This document shows positions 26,042 to 34,520 of a stretch of 64,000 bases of DNA, one piece after another. The notes under the pieces are model-generated. The model was not told the DNA's origin. It worked only from the letters and a program-made list of their open reading frames with translations, and did not search any database. The stretch lies in the NCBI GenBank assembly GCA_944349855.1, contig CALVNS010000008.1, positions 20,613 through 84,612 on the forward strand, given 5' to 3'. Source of the DNA: an uncultured Eubacteriales bacterium. Its GTDB lineage: Bacteria > Bacillota > Clostridia > Christensenellales > Aristaeellaceae. The translations under genes and the position numbers were made by a program. Numbering within the stretch: the stretch's first letter is position 1; every line of letters starts with the position of its first letter.

Positions 26042-26108
26042 ATTGTAGCACGGTCAAAGCGCCCGTTTCCACGAGAGATTTTTCCGCTCTGTGTACAAAA
26101 CTACGATT
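26042..26108 (-). promoter_or_regulatory. Binding-protein gene promoter with shared 41-bp motif (module A)
   Basis: The module at 26068-26108 (complement) matches module B at about 33 of 41 positions, without gaps, and ends 20 bp before a TACAAT -10 (26042-26047). The -35 position is poor (GGAAAC). The conserved blocks are AATCGTAGTTTTGT, CACAGA, AAAATCT and TGGA. Confidence 0.65.
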
Positions 26109-26137
26109 TCTTCGTCCGAATCGCACGAGAAACGGGC

Positions 26138-26183
26138 AAAAAAGCGGCGGCGGCACGGCGCATCGCCCTGTCCGCCCGCCGCT
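26138..26183 (-). terminator. Terminator after the sensor kinase gene
   Basis: AGCGGCGG and CCGCCGCT arms with a GC-rich inner stem, followed leftward by six T residues, 15 bp past the kinase stop. Confidence 0.7.
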
Positions 26184-26197
26184 CTTTCATGCAGACC

Positions 26198-28021
26198 TTA
26201 CAAATCCAGCGCCTGCGCATCCCCGACATATGCGCGCATCGGCAGCGTGATGAGCACCTCCGTGCCGCCCTGCGGGCCCTGCGCGGCGTGGATCTCCATA
26301 CGCGCCTCCCCGCCCAACAGCAGGCTCAGGCGCTTGCGCACGTTGGCGATGCCGATGGAATCGCCGCGGCCTTCGCCGTCGGTGATCTCATAGTCCTGCG
26401 GCAGGCCGCGCCCATTGTCGCAGATCGACAGGCGCACTGCGCCGTCCTCGCGCCGGGCCTCGATGCGCACGGTGCCCCCGCCATAGCCGGCCAGGCCGTG
26501 CTGCACGGCGTTTTCGACCAGGGGCTGCAGCGTCAGCTTGGGCAACTGCGCGCCGAGCACGTCCTCCTGCACGTCGATCTGCAGGTGGATGCTGTCCTCA
26601 TAGGCGACCTGCATCAGGCTGAAGTACTGACGCACGTTCTCCAGTTCCTCGCGCAGCGCGACGACGTCGCGCCCGTCGCGCAGGACGTAGCGCAGCATCT
26701 TGGACAGCAGGATGATCAACTCCGCCGTCTTGCCGTCGCCCTCGCACAGCGCGCTCATGTGCAGGATGTTGAAGGCGTTGTACAGAAAGTGCGGGTTGAT
26801 CTGATAGCGCAGCGCGCGCAACTCGTTCTCCTTCTCGCGCAGGCGCACGTTGTAGTTTTCCTCGATCAGCGTGTCGATCTTGCACGTCATGTCGTTGAAC
26901 GCGCCCATCAGCACGTTGAATTCGTCGCGCGTGGCGGGCAGACGCACCTGGAAGTCGCCGCGCCCCATGCGGTCGATGGCGTGCATCAGCCGGCGGATGG
27001 GGCGCGCCATGGAGCGCGAGACGCCCACGCTCAGCAGCACGCTCAGCAGCAGCGCCAGCAGAAACACCGCCGCAAACGCCGAGGCGATGTTCGTCAGCGC
27101 GGTCAGGATGATGCTGCGCTCGGGCACAACGGATACGAGCTTCCACCCCGGCAGCAGCGTGACGTAGGAGATGAGGCACTTCTCGCCCTCGAACATGTCC
27201 ACGGTCTCGCCCTGCGCGCCCTGCAGCAGCGCGTTGTCTGCATCGTTCAACACCGTCATGCGCCGGCCCTCGTCCGAATGCGAGACGATGTAACCCGACT
27301 CGTCCACGATGAAGTGCTGCGCGTCCGGGTAGTCCGTAAAGCCCTCCAGCATCTGGCGCAGGTAGCCCTCCGTCACGCTGATGACGAGCACGGGCCGCTC
27401 CACGTCCGCAGGCAGGTAGGTCAGGCGGCCGTTCTTGAGCTGGTACAGGTTCGCTTCGCCCACAAAGGAGATCAAATAGCGGTCCTGCACGTACACATCG
27501 CTGAGCAGCTCATGTCCGAAGGCCTGCGTGAAGTCGTACGTCGGCGTCCAGAACGCCTGTCCGCTCAGCTCGCGGGCCCGACGGTAAAACGCCGCGTTGT
27601 CCAGATTGTAGATCGAGGTGTACGTCGCGTTCTGGCTGTAGATCACCACGTCCGAGCGCAAAAACTGCACCTGCAGCACGTCGTCCACGTGCAGCAGGTA
27701 CGAATTGAGCGTGTTGCGCATCTCGCTGTTGGCGCGCACCGGGCTCATCTGCGAGGCGTCGTAGTCGCGGAAGAAGGCGAAGAGGGCCTCGTCGCGCACC
27801 AGGTCGCTGAAGATGTCCTTGACCTCCTGAAACGTGCGGTCCAGCGCCTCGCTCACCCGGCGCATCGACTGGCGGATGTCCGTATGCGTATAGGACAGGG
27901 CCAGCTCCGTCTGCTGATAGAAGTAGATGCCGCTGGAGAGCACGAGGATTGCCAGGCTGGAGGCCAGCGTGTTGCGCAGCACGCGCGCGGAAAAGCGCTG
28001 GGAGAAGAGCGGGCGCTTCAT
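26198..28021 (-). CDS. YesM-type sensor histidine kinase
   Basis: A 607-residue membrane sensor. A first membrane segment (about residues 18-35) and a second (about 310-335, TNIASAFAAVFLLALLLSVLL) bracket an extracellular sensing domain of the dCache kind. A HAMP linker follows (RSMARPIRRLMHAIDRMGRG). The His_kinase domain has the phospho-acceptor at His411 in QINPHFLYN, and the ATPase domain shows VENAVQHGL and DNGRGLP. YesM/YesN systems sense extracellular oligosaccharides, often through the binding protein, and turn on the neighbouring importer. Its ATG overlaps the regulator stop by 4 bp. Confidence 0.92.
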   Translation of the reverse strand: MKRPLFSQRFSARVLRNTLASSLAILVLSSGIYFYQQTELALSYTHTDIRQSMRRVSEALDRTFQEVKDIFSDLVRDEALFAFFRDYDASQMSPVRANSEMRNTLNSYLLHVDDVLQVQFLRSDVVIYSQNATYTSIYNLDNAAFYRRARELSGQAFWTPTYDFTQAFGHELLSDVYVQDRYLISFVGEANLYQLKNGRLTYLPADVERPVLVISVTEGYLRQMLEGFTDYPDAQHFIVDESGYIVSHSDEGRRMTVLNDADNALLQGAQGETVDMFEGEKCLISYVTLLPGWKLVSVVPERSIILTALTNIASAFAAVFLLALLLSVLLSVGVSRSMARPIRRLMHAIDRMGRGDFQVRLPATRDEFNVLMGAFNDMTCKIDTLIEENYNVRLREKENELRALRYQINPHFLYNAFNILHMSALCEGDGKTAELIILLSKMLRYVLRDGRDVVALREELENVRQYFSLMQVAYEDSIHLQIDVQEDVLGAQLPKLTLQPLVENAVQHGLAGYGGGTVRIEARREDGAVRLSICDNGRGLPQDYEITDGEGRGDSIGIANVRKRLSLLLGGEARMEIHAAQGPQGGTEVLITLPMRAYVGDAQALDL

Positions 28022-29514
28022 GGCTTACCCCCTCCCCGGTGCAGCCTCCGGTAGGCGACGGGCGACATGTGGTAGTGCTTTTGGAACTGGCGGATGAAGT
28101 AGCGCTCGTCCAGATAGCCGCAGCGCTGCGTGATGGCGTAGACGTAGTCGTCCGTCGTGCGCAGCTGCTCGGCCGCCTTTTCCAGGCGCAGGTTCGTCAG
28201 GTATTCGACGAAGCGCTGGTTCGTGCGCTTCTTGAACAGCGCGGAGAAGTAGTTGGGCGTCAGGTAGAACCTGCGCGCCATGTCCTCCACGGAGATCTGC
28301 TCGGCGTAGTTGCGCTGCAGGTACAGGATGCAGCGGCTGATCGGGTCGCCGGAGCGCTCCAAAGCGTCGGACGCCCCTGCGGCCAGATCCTCCATGCAGC
28401 CCGACACCAGCGTGCGATAGTCCGCAAAGCAGCGCGCCTGGCGCATGTGCGCGGCGAACGCTGCGGTGACGGGCGCGGCGGAGGGGCCGAGCATCTCGCC
28501 GCAGCGGATGATGTTGTACACGCTGCCCTCCAGCAGGTGCGTCACGTCGGGCCGGGTGGCGGCGACGCGCGCAAACAGGCCCTCCAGGGTGCGCGTCCGC
28601 TCGGGCTTTTCGCACAGCAGCAGGCGGTGCAGCTCGTCAGGGCGGATCAGGTCGGGCGCGCAGGGGCCGCGCGCGGCCTTGCACAGGCAGGCGGGCTCGC
28701 CCGCGTAGAAGGCGTCGTCCACGCCCTGGCGCGCGGCGCGGCAGGCCTCAAAGCCCTCCAGCAGCAGGTCCGCGCGGTGTTCGCTCAGCCCGATGCGCAG
28801 GCCGTTCTCCTGTGCGGCGCGGCCCAGCACCGTCAAAAGCGCCGCCTGCTCCGCCTCGCGCCCCTGCACGACCAGAAAGAGCATGTGCCGCTCGGCCGAT
28901 GGCATCACGGCATAGGGCCGCCCGGCCAGCGACACGCCGCAGGAGAGCATGGCCGTCGCCGCGCGGGCGATGCGCTCCGCCTCGCGTGGCTCGGGCATCT
29001 GCACCGCCGCAATCCAGCCCTCGCCCAGGCCGCGCAGCGCGGCGGCATCCTCGTCCGTCAACTGGTCGCGCGGCGTGCACAGAAAGCGGTGCAGCGTCAG
29101 CTGCAGCCGCTGCCGCTCGATTTCGCTGTTCTCCTCGCGCTCGCGGGCAAAGCGTTCGTCCCATTCGTCCAGCTTGCGCCCCAGCTCCGCCGCCTCCACC
29201 GGCTTGACCAGGAAGTCCACCGCGCCCTGGCGCAGCGCCTGCTGCGCGTATTCGAACAGCGCGTAGCCGGTGATGAAGATCACCTTCGTGCGCGGCGCCA
29301 TGCGGCGGATATGCCCCAGCAGCTCCAGGCCGTCCATGCACGGCATGCGGATGTCGGAGAGCACCAGATCCACCGGCTGCTTTCGGAGAATGCGCAGCAC
29401 CTCTTCGCCGTTTTGCGCGGTGACGACCTCATCCTGCGGGCGCATCTGCCGAATGCTCTCCTGCAGCATGCGCACCTGCAGCGGCATGTCGTCCGCCACC
29501 AGAATGTGCAGCAC
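28018..29514 (-). CDS. YesN-type response regulator with AraC DNA-binding domain
   Basis: A 498-residue regulator. The receiver domain has acidic Asp8 and Asp9, phospho-acceptor Asp54 in LVLSDIRMP, and lysine in FLVKP. A roughly 250-residue middle region of unknown fold follows. The C-terminal AraC domain has two helix-turn-helix motifs (ISVEDMARRFYLTPNYFSALF and DYVYAITQRCGYLDERYFIRQF). It is the likely binder of the 41-bp motifs at 24521-24561 and 26068-26108. The gene starts the regulator-kinase operon, about 27 bp after the GH127 gene, and may be co-transcribed with it. Confidence 0.92.
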   Translation of the reverse strand: MLHILVADDMPLQVRMLQESIRQMRPQDEVVTAQNGEEVLRILRKQPVDLVLSDIRMPCMDGLELLGHIRRMAPRTKVIFITGYALFEYAQQALRQGAVDFLVKPVEAAELGRKLDEWDERFAREREENSEIERQRLQLTLHRFLCTPRDQLTDEDAAALRGLGEGWIAAVQMPEPREAERIARAATAMLSCGVSLAGRPYAVMPSAERHMLFLVVQGREAEQAALLTVLGRAAQENGLRIGLSEHRADLLLEGFEACRAARQGVDDAFYAGEPACLCKAARGPCAPDLIRPDELHRLLLCEKPERTRTLEGLFARVAATRPDVTHLLEGSVYNIIRCGEMLGPSAAPVTAAFAAHMRQARCFADYRTLVSGCMEDLAAGASDALERSGDPISRCILYLQRNYAEQISVEDMARRFYLTPNYFSALFKKRTNQRFVEYLTNLRLEKAAEQLRTTDDYVYAITQRCGYLDERYFIRQFQKHYHMSPVAYRRLHRGGGKP

Positions 29515-29541
29515 TGGCGCTCCCTCCTTGCCGTGAAAAAG

Positions 29542-31320
29542 TCAGTCCGTCTCGCGCAGCCACACGGCCATGCCGCCGCCCGCGCGGTTGTCCCAGGCGT
29601 AATAGGGGATCATGCGCACGCCGCCCGCCTGCACGGTCTGCACGCCGCCGAGCAGATCCGCGTCAAAGGCCGTCGAAAGCGGCGCGTCCTTTTGCAGGGC
29701 CAGGTCGGCGTGGAAGTACTCGGTGGGGATGCCGGGGTTGTCGACCTCCTCCGCGCAGTAGACGACGGGGCCGCGCATGATCGCCACGCGTCCGGCATCT
29801 TCCGCCACGCGCGGATCGGCATGCACGCGGCGCACGGGCATGTCCAGCTCCAGCTCCACCACGTCGCCCGCGCGCACACTCACGGGCAGGTAGCCCTGCT
29901 CCTCCTGCACCTGCACCTGCTCGCCGTTCTTGCAAAGCGTCCAGCGCTCGCACCAGCCGGGCCGGCGCAGCATCAGCCGCTTCTCGCCCTCGCACGCCGC
30001 CACCTCGATGCGCACGCTGCCGTTCCAGGGATAGTCGGTCTGCACGCGCAGCTCGACCTCGCCGCCATCCAGCGGGATGTGCGCATGCGAGGCGATGTAC
30101 TGGCGCACGAACACCGCGCCCGGCGCCGTGGCGTACAGATAGCCGCCGATGGAGGGCACAAAGCGCACCAGGTTCGTCGGGCAGCAGGGCACGTGGAACC
30201 ACTCGCGCCGGTGCATCGTGCCCACGGACGCCAGCGGGTTTTCGTAGAAGTAGTGGTCGCCCTTCAGCGACAGGCCGGAGAGGATGCCGTTGTAGATCTC
30301 GCGCTCGACCAGGTCGGCGTACTTGGCCTCGCCGTGCGCCAGCTCCATGCGGTGGTTCCAGAACGCCATGCCGATGGACGCGCACGTCTCACAGTAGGCC
30401 GTCAGGTTGGGCAGGCTCCAGTCCCGGGTGAAGCCCTCGTTGTACGCGGACTGGCCGATGCCGCCGGTCAGGTACAGGTTGGCGGGCACGACGTTGTCAA
30501 AGAGCCTGCGCAGCGCGGCCTGCAGCTCCTTGTCCCCGCGGATGGCGGCGATGTCGGCCAGGCCGGAGTAGTAGTACATCGCGCGTACCGCATGGCCGGT
30601 GACCTTGGTCAGCTCGCGCGCGGGGACCGTATTCTGGCAGTACTCGTCGGTGAAGAACGTCTTGTAGTAGGAGATGGGCAGGCGCAGCTTCGTGTGGCCG
30701 CGCTGCTCGACGAACCACTCCGCATCGCGCAGGAAGCGCTCCTCGCCCGTGTAGCGGTACAGGCGCACCAGCGCCATCTCGATGCCCTCGTGGCCGCTGA
30801 TCCAGCTGTCGCCATCGGGCCCGATGCTGTGCATCATCTGATCGACTGCGCGCAGTGCGGCGTTGTACAGCTTGTCCTTGCCCGTCGCCTGCTTGTAGGC
30901 GATGCCCGCCTCCACCAGCTGGCTGACGCAGAAGTCCTCGTGGTGGTCCATGTCCGTCCAGCGCTTGGACAGGTCGCCCAGCACGAAGAAGTTGTACAGG
31001 TAGCCGTCCTCCTGCTGGGCGGCGCAGATGATGTCGATGATTTCGTCCGCCTCGCGCTCCAGCTGGGCGTCCGCGCCGCCCATGAGCACGTAGGACACGC
31101 CCTCGAGCACCTTGTAGATGTCGGCGTCGTCAAAGAACACGCCCTCAAAGCCGCCCTGGGACAGCCCCGCCGCGCGGCGGAAATTCTCGATGTTGTGCGC
31201 GCACTTGCGGATGCAGTCGCGCGTGGTCACGCGGCGCACCGTGTCGATGCGCTCCTTCCACAGGCCGCCCGTGATCTCCACGTTCGAAAAGGGAATGGGG
31301 GTCAAATCCGTGTAGGACAT
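29542..31320 (-). CDS. Glycoside hydrolase family 127, probable beta-L-arabinofuranosidase
   Basis: A 592-residue enzyme without signal peptide, so probably acting on imported oligosaccharide in the cytoplasm. The GH127 catalytic signature is present: the YCETCASIGMAFWNHRM block with glutamate and cysteine, and the later HVPCCPTNLVRF with the Cys-Cys pair; in the characterised enzyme these cysteines and the glutamate bind zinc and one cysteine is the nucleophile. An (alpha/alpha)6 barrel is followed by beta-sandwich segments, including RRPGWCERW and RGPVVYCAEEVDNPG. GAGGAGGAGC precedes the ATG. The family removes beta-L-arabinofuranose from plant hydroxyproline-rich glycoproteins or pectin side chains; exact linkage is inferred. 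Confidence 0.9.
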   Translation of the reverse strand: MSYTDLTPIPFSNVEITGGLWKERIDTVRRVTTRDCIRKCAHNIENFRRAAGLSQGGFEGVFFDDADIYKVLEGVSYVLMGGADAQLEREADEIIDIICAAQQEDGYLYNFFVLGDLSKRWTDMDHHEDFCVSQLVEAGIAYKQATGKDKLYNAALRAVDQMMHSIGPDGDSWISGHEGIEMALVRLYRYTGEERFLRDAEWFVEQRGHTKLRLPISYYKTFFTDEYCQNTVPARELTKVTGHAVRAMYYYSGLADIAAIRGDKELQAALRRLFDNVVPANLYLTGGIGQSAYNEGFTRDWSLPNLTAYCETCASIGMAFWNHRMELAHGEAKYADLVEREIYNGILSGLSLKGDHYFYENPLASVGTMHRREWFHVPCCPTNLVRFVPSIGGYLYATAPGAVFVRQYIASHAHIPLDGGEVELRVQTDYPWNGSVRIEVAACEGEKRLMLRRPGWCERWTLCKNGEQVQVQEEQGYLPVSVRAGDVVELELDMPVRRVHADPRVAEDAGRVAIMRGPVVYCAEEVDNPGIPTEYFHADLALQKDAPLSTAFDADLLGGVQTVQAGGVRMIPYYAWDNRAGGGMAVWLRETD

Positions 31321-31353
31321 GTGTGCTCCTCCTCGCGCTGATTTTGTGCCCCT

Positions 31354-31382
31354 ATTATAAGAGATCCGGCATCGCGCTTCAA
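31354..31382 (-). promoter_or_regulatory. Promoter of the GH127 gene
   Basis: On the complement, TTGAAG (31377-31382) and TATAAT (31354-31359) with a 17-bp spacer, about 35 bp before the ATG. It is stronger than the two transporter promoters. Confidence 0.7.
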
Positions 31383-31415
31383 GGGAGCCCCGATCGTTGG
31401 GTTAAAATATGGAGG

Positions 31416-31430
31416 TTTCGTAGTTTTGTC
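31416..31430 (+). promoter_or_regulatory. Copy of the motif core upstream of the GH127 promoter (module C)
   Basis: TTTCGTAGTTTTGTC repeats the CGTAGTTTTGT core of modules A and B, about 35 bp upstream of the GH127 -35. It lies on the opposite strand relative to its gene, and the downstream blocks are only loosely kept (CAC, AAAAATC), partly inside the adjacent terminator. It could be an inverted site or coincidence; the exact 11-bp match makes coincidence less likely. Confidence 0.45.
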
Positions 31431-31443
31431 CACCCTGCCATGC

Positions 31444-31484
31444 AAAAATCCGCCCTCGCCGCGCGGCTGAGGGCGGATCTTTTT
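31444..31484. terminator. Bidirectional terminator after the anti-sigma gene
   Basis: ATCCGCCCTC and GAGGGCGGAT arms flanked by A5 and T5 runs. It lies 30 bp past the anti-sigma stop and also isolates the GH127 promoter region. Confidence 0.88.
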
Positions 31485-31513
31485 GCGAGCGTGGCAAGGG
31501 CTTTGCGGCGCCG

Positions 31514-32470
31514 TCACAGCGCGCTTTGGAACGCCTCGAAGAACTCGGGGCAGCTCCAGCCGCCGCAGGCGTACAGCACCTCGCCGGAGACGTTCATCTG
31601 CAGCGTCAGGCCGTTGTCCAGGTGGATCAGCAGGCTCTGCTTGGAGCTGGAGTAGTCGTCGCTGTAGGACGTCGCTTTGTCCAGCAGCACGCCGATCAGC
31701 TCGTTGGCCTTGGCGCTGTCGGTGATCTCGCCCACGCCCGAGAGCGTCAGGCTCGAGACCGAGCCGCGCACGTCCAGCGTGTTTTCCAGCGAATCCCCGC
31801 CTGCGCCGTAGCCCGCGTAGGCCACGCGCTGGAACGCGCGCATCTTGCCGTCGACTTCGGCGGCGACGACCGTCTTGTCCGACACCCCGGACACCTCGTA
31901 GACCGTCGCGCCCTCCAGGGCCGCGTTGGACAGCGCGCCCGACCAGTCCGTCCCCGAAGCCAGGGACGGTTCGTCTGTGTACAGTGCGACGGTGCCCACC
32001 GAGCCGCCCAGCCGCGACTCGGACACGCTGCCCGAGATCATGCGGTAGGCGCGGCCGTTCAGGCCCACGAGCGGGTAGTTGCCCCCGCTGCCGCTGGCAA
32101 AGATCGATTGGTACGCCGGCGCGTCCGGCGCGGACAGCTGGATGCTGCCGTCGGGCAGATCCGCCGCGCCCATGAGCATCCCCTGCCCCACATCGGAGGG
32201 CATGCTCGTCGCGCCCAGCTTGCCCGTCTGCACCGTGGGCAGGCCGTTTACGCTCTCCTGTCCATTCAGCAGGCGCGCGCCGCCCACCACGAGCAGCAGC
32301 GCCGCGCACGCCAGCGCCGCGCCCGTGCGCACGGCGGGAAGCGTCCACCAGGCCTTGGGGACGGTTTGTTCTTTTGCGGCGACATAGACGCGCTCCTTGA
32401 GCGCGCTCCCGGCATGTAGGCCGCCGAGCATTTCATTTGCGATTGCGGGCAATTGCTCCAGCCTGTTCAC
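31514..32470 (-). CDS. Probable membrane-bound anti-sigma factor
   Basis: A 318-residue protein with a short cytoplasmic N-terminus (about 45 residues), one membrane segment at about residues 47-66 (AALACAALLLVVGGARLL) and a large extracellular part rich in Gly, Ser and Asp. The gene starts 4 bp inside the end of the ECF sigma gene and is thus its translational partner. That layout is standard for an anti-sigma factor, though no zinc-binding anti-sigma motif (HxxxCxxC) is seen in the N-terminus. The external domain is not recognised. The call rests on context and topology. Confidence 0.65.
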   Translation of the reverse strand: MNRLEQLPAIANEMLGGLHAGSALKERVYVAAKEQTVPKAWWTLPAVRTGAALACAALLLVVGGARLLNGQESVNGLPTVQTGKLGATSMPSDVGQGMLMGAADLPDGSIQLSAPDAPAYQSIFASGSGGNYPLVGLNGRAYRMISGSVSESRLGGSVGTVALYTDEPSLASGTDWSGALSNAALEGATVYEVSGVSDKTVVAAEVDGKMRAFQRVAYAGYGAGGDSLENTLDVRGSVSSLTLSGVGEITDSAKANELIGVLLDKATSYSDDYSSSKQSLLIHLDNGLTLQMNVSGEVLYACGGWSCPEFFEAFQSAL

Positions 32471-32979
32471 CGGGCTTCGCCTCCTTTCAAAAGGGTTTCA
32501 AGTTTTTTTCTTGCACGGCTGAGCCGGCTGGAAATGGTTCCCTCCGGCAGATCGAGCATCTCGGAGATCTCCGCGATGCCGAAGCCCTGGTAGTAGTGCA
32601 GCAGAATGACCTCTCTGAAAGCCGGTGAAAGCTTGTGGATGGCCTCCATCAGCTCCGTTTTCTGCTCGCTTTCCGCGATGGAATCCGGCCCGGGAATGCA
32701 TTCCATTGGCGAGCCGAGCACGACCCTCTTCACCCACGCGGCGCGCCACAGATCACGGCATCGGTTAAGCGCTACCTTGAGCAGCCAGGCTTTCTCGTGG
32801 CCGTCCTGAATGTCCGGCCCTTTTGTGAGCAGGCGCACGAACACGTCCTGGCAGACGTCTTCAGCGCGCTGTCGGTCGCCCAGGTAGAAATAACAGACCC
32901 GGAGCACGTCATCTGCGTAAAGCGAGTAAAGGCGTTCCAGCTGCTCGACGCGGTCAAACGTCTGCGCGCTTTCGCTCAA
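32467..32979 (-). CDS. ECF-type RNA polymerase sigma factor
   Basis: A 170-residue sigma-70 family protein with only regions 2 and 4. Region 2 shows LYADDVLRVCYFYLGDRQRAEDVCQDVFVRL; region 4 shows LSPAFREVILLHYYQGFGIAEISEMLDLPEGTISSRLSRARKKL with its helix-turn-helix. The preferred start is the TTG at 32977-32979, placed 9 nt after AAGGAG; a TTG 9 bp earlier is too close to that site. The partner anti-sigma gene follows with a 4-bp overlap. A TTGCGG-17-TATAAT promoter lies upstream, plus a weaker ECF-like pair (GTTTCA/GACG on the plus strand) that might allow self-regulation. Confidence 0.92.
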   Translation of the reverse strand: MSESAQTFDRVEQLERLYSLYADDVLRVCYFYLGDRQRAEDVCQDVFVRLLTKGPDIQDGHEKAWLLKVALNRCRDLWRAAWVKRVVLGSPMECIPGPDSIAESEQKTELMEAIHKLSPAFREVILLHYYQGFGIAEISEMLDLPEGTISSRLSRARKKLETLLKGGEAR

Positions 32980-33102
32980 GAGCCCCAACTCCTTTGCTCA
33001 ATGATAAGACGAACACCCTCTCCGGTTTCATCCAACCCTTTTATGAAAAGATTATTACAAAACCATGAAGAAACGTGCGGAAAACAGGTTTGAGCCGGCC
33101 CT

Positions 33103-33131
33103 ATTATACCGCATTTCCGTGTATGCCGCAA
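33103..33131 (-). promoter_or_regulatory. Promoter of the ECF sigma/anti-sigma operon
   Basis: On the complement, TTGCGG (33126-33131) and TATAAT (33103-33108) with a 17-bp spacer. A leader of about 115 nt follows. Closer to the gene, TGAAAC and CGTC (33025-33030 and 33008-33011) resemble ECF promoter elements but with a 13-bp gap, shorter than usual. Confidence 0.65.
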
Positions 33132-33225
33132 GGGCGGCGCGCAACGGGAAAAAAAGGGCGCGCGGCGCATACGCCGGGGCCGGTCCTGGGCAAACTGTCC
33201 TCGACCAATGCGAGGAGGCTGCGAC

Positions 33226-34506
33226 ATGGGGATGATCAAACGGGCGGCGTGCGCGCTGCTTGCGCTGGCGCTGTGCGCGGGGCTTTCGGGCTGCGCGACG
33301 GACGGCGGGGCCGGCCAGCGGCTCACCTTTCAGATCTGGGACAACACGCAAAAGGCCGCGATGGAGGCCATCTGCGCGGCCTATACGCGGGCGCATCCGG
33401 ACGTGACGATCGACGTGCAGGTGACCAGCTGGTCCGAATACTGGACAAAGCTGGAGGCCGCCGCCACCGGCGGCACGCTGCCGGACGTGTTCTGGATGCA
33501 CACGGACGAGATGCTGCGCTATGCAGACGGCGGCATTCTGGCCGACCTGACGGACCTGTACGACGACGCGGGGTATTATGAGGCGCACTTTTCACAGGGG
33601 CTGCTGGACAATGCGCGCGGTTCGGACGGGCGCATCTATGGCGTGCCCAAGGACCGGGACACGATCTGCCTGGTGTACAGCCGGGAGCTGTTCGACGCGG
33701 CGGGCGTGTCCTATCCGGACGAGAGCTGGACGTGGCACGACCTGACGAGCGCCTCGCAGGCGATCTATGACGCGACGGGCAAATACGGCTATCTGGCCTA
33801 CAACGACGAGCACCTGGGCTACTGGTCCTACGTCTATCAGGCGGGCGGCTACATCCTCACCCCGGACGGGAAGCATGCGGGCTACACCCAGCCCGCCACA
33901 AAGAAGGCCATCGCGTTCTACGTGTCCCTGCAGGACGAGCCCTGGTGCCCGCCGCAGACGTTCTTTGCGGAGACCGAGCCGGCCACGGCGTTCTTCTCGG
34001 GCGAGGCGGCGATGTACTTCGAGGGCAGCTGGGGGCTGCGCTCCAAGCTGGAGGACTATCCGTCGATGGTCGGCAAGTGGGATGTGGCCGTGCTGCCGGC
34101 CTGCCCCGATCCGCTCTCGGGCGACGGGCGCGCGGTCATCTCCAACGGCCTGACGTACGCGACGGCGGCCAACGGCAAAAACCTGGAGGCGGCCAAGGAC
34201 TTTCTGCGCTTCCTGGGCTCGGAGGAGGCGCAGCGCATTCAGGGCGAGCAGGGCGCGGCCATCCCGGCCTACGAAGGGCTGCAGGACACGTGGCTGTCGG
34301 TGTTCGACAGCTTCGACTACCGCATCAACGCCGAGGCGTGCCTGTCGATGTTCGCCTACAGCGTGCAAAGCCCCAACAACGCCGCGCGCCCCGCCTGGAA
34401 GACGCGCGTGAGCGACGAGATGCTGCGCGTCTATGCGGGCGAGACGACGCTGGACGCCGCGCTGGAGTCGATGCAGCGCACGGTGGACGAGTTGAGCAAC
34501 CGATGA
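33226..34506 (+). CDS. Sugar-binding lipoprotein (family 1 SBP)
   Basis: A 426-residue binding protein with a lipoprotein signal: basic MGMIKRAAC, hydrophobic core, and the lipobox LSGC with Cys23. The mature start LTFQIWDNTQKAAMEAICAAYTRAHPDVTIDVQ, the DVFWMHTDEMLRYADGG strand, and YSRELFDAAGVSYPDESWTW are typical of CUT1 binding proteins. GAGGAGG precedes the ATG. It begins a three-gene rightward importer operon with two permeases. No promoter was recognised with confidence in the 100 bp upstream, and no nearby glycosidase on this strand hints at the sugar. Confidence 0.9.
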   Translation: MGMIKRAACALLALALCAGLSGCATDGGAGQRLTFQIWDNTQKAAMEAICAAYTRAHPDVTIDVQVTSWSEYWTKLEAAATGGTLPDVFWMHTDEMLRYADGGILADLTDLYDDAGYYEAHFSQGLLDNARGSDGRIYGVPKDRDTICLVYSRELFDAAGVSYPDESWTWHDLTSASQAIYDATGKYGYLAYNDEHLGYWSYVYQAGGYILTPDGKHAGYTQPATKKAIAFYVSLQDEPWCPPQTFFAETEPATAFFSGEAAMYFEGSWGLRSKLEDYPSMVGKWDVAVLPACPDPLSGDGRAVISNGLTYATAANGKNLEAAKDFLRFLGSEEAQRIQGEQGAAIPAYEGLQDTWLSVFDSFDYRINAEACLSMFAYSVQSPNNAARPAWKTRVSDEMLRVYAGETTLDAALESMQRTVDELSNR

Positions 34507-34520
34507 GAGGAGAAATGCCC

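Noticed and set aside
27949-31341. A 1,130-codon plus-strand frame antisense to the kinase, regulator and GH127 genes
   Set aside because: The minus-strand genes have clear domains, motifs and ribosome-binding sites; this frame has none.
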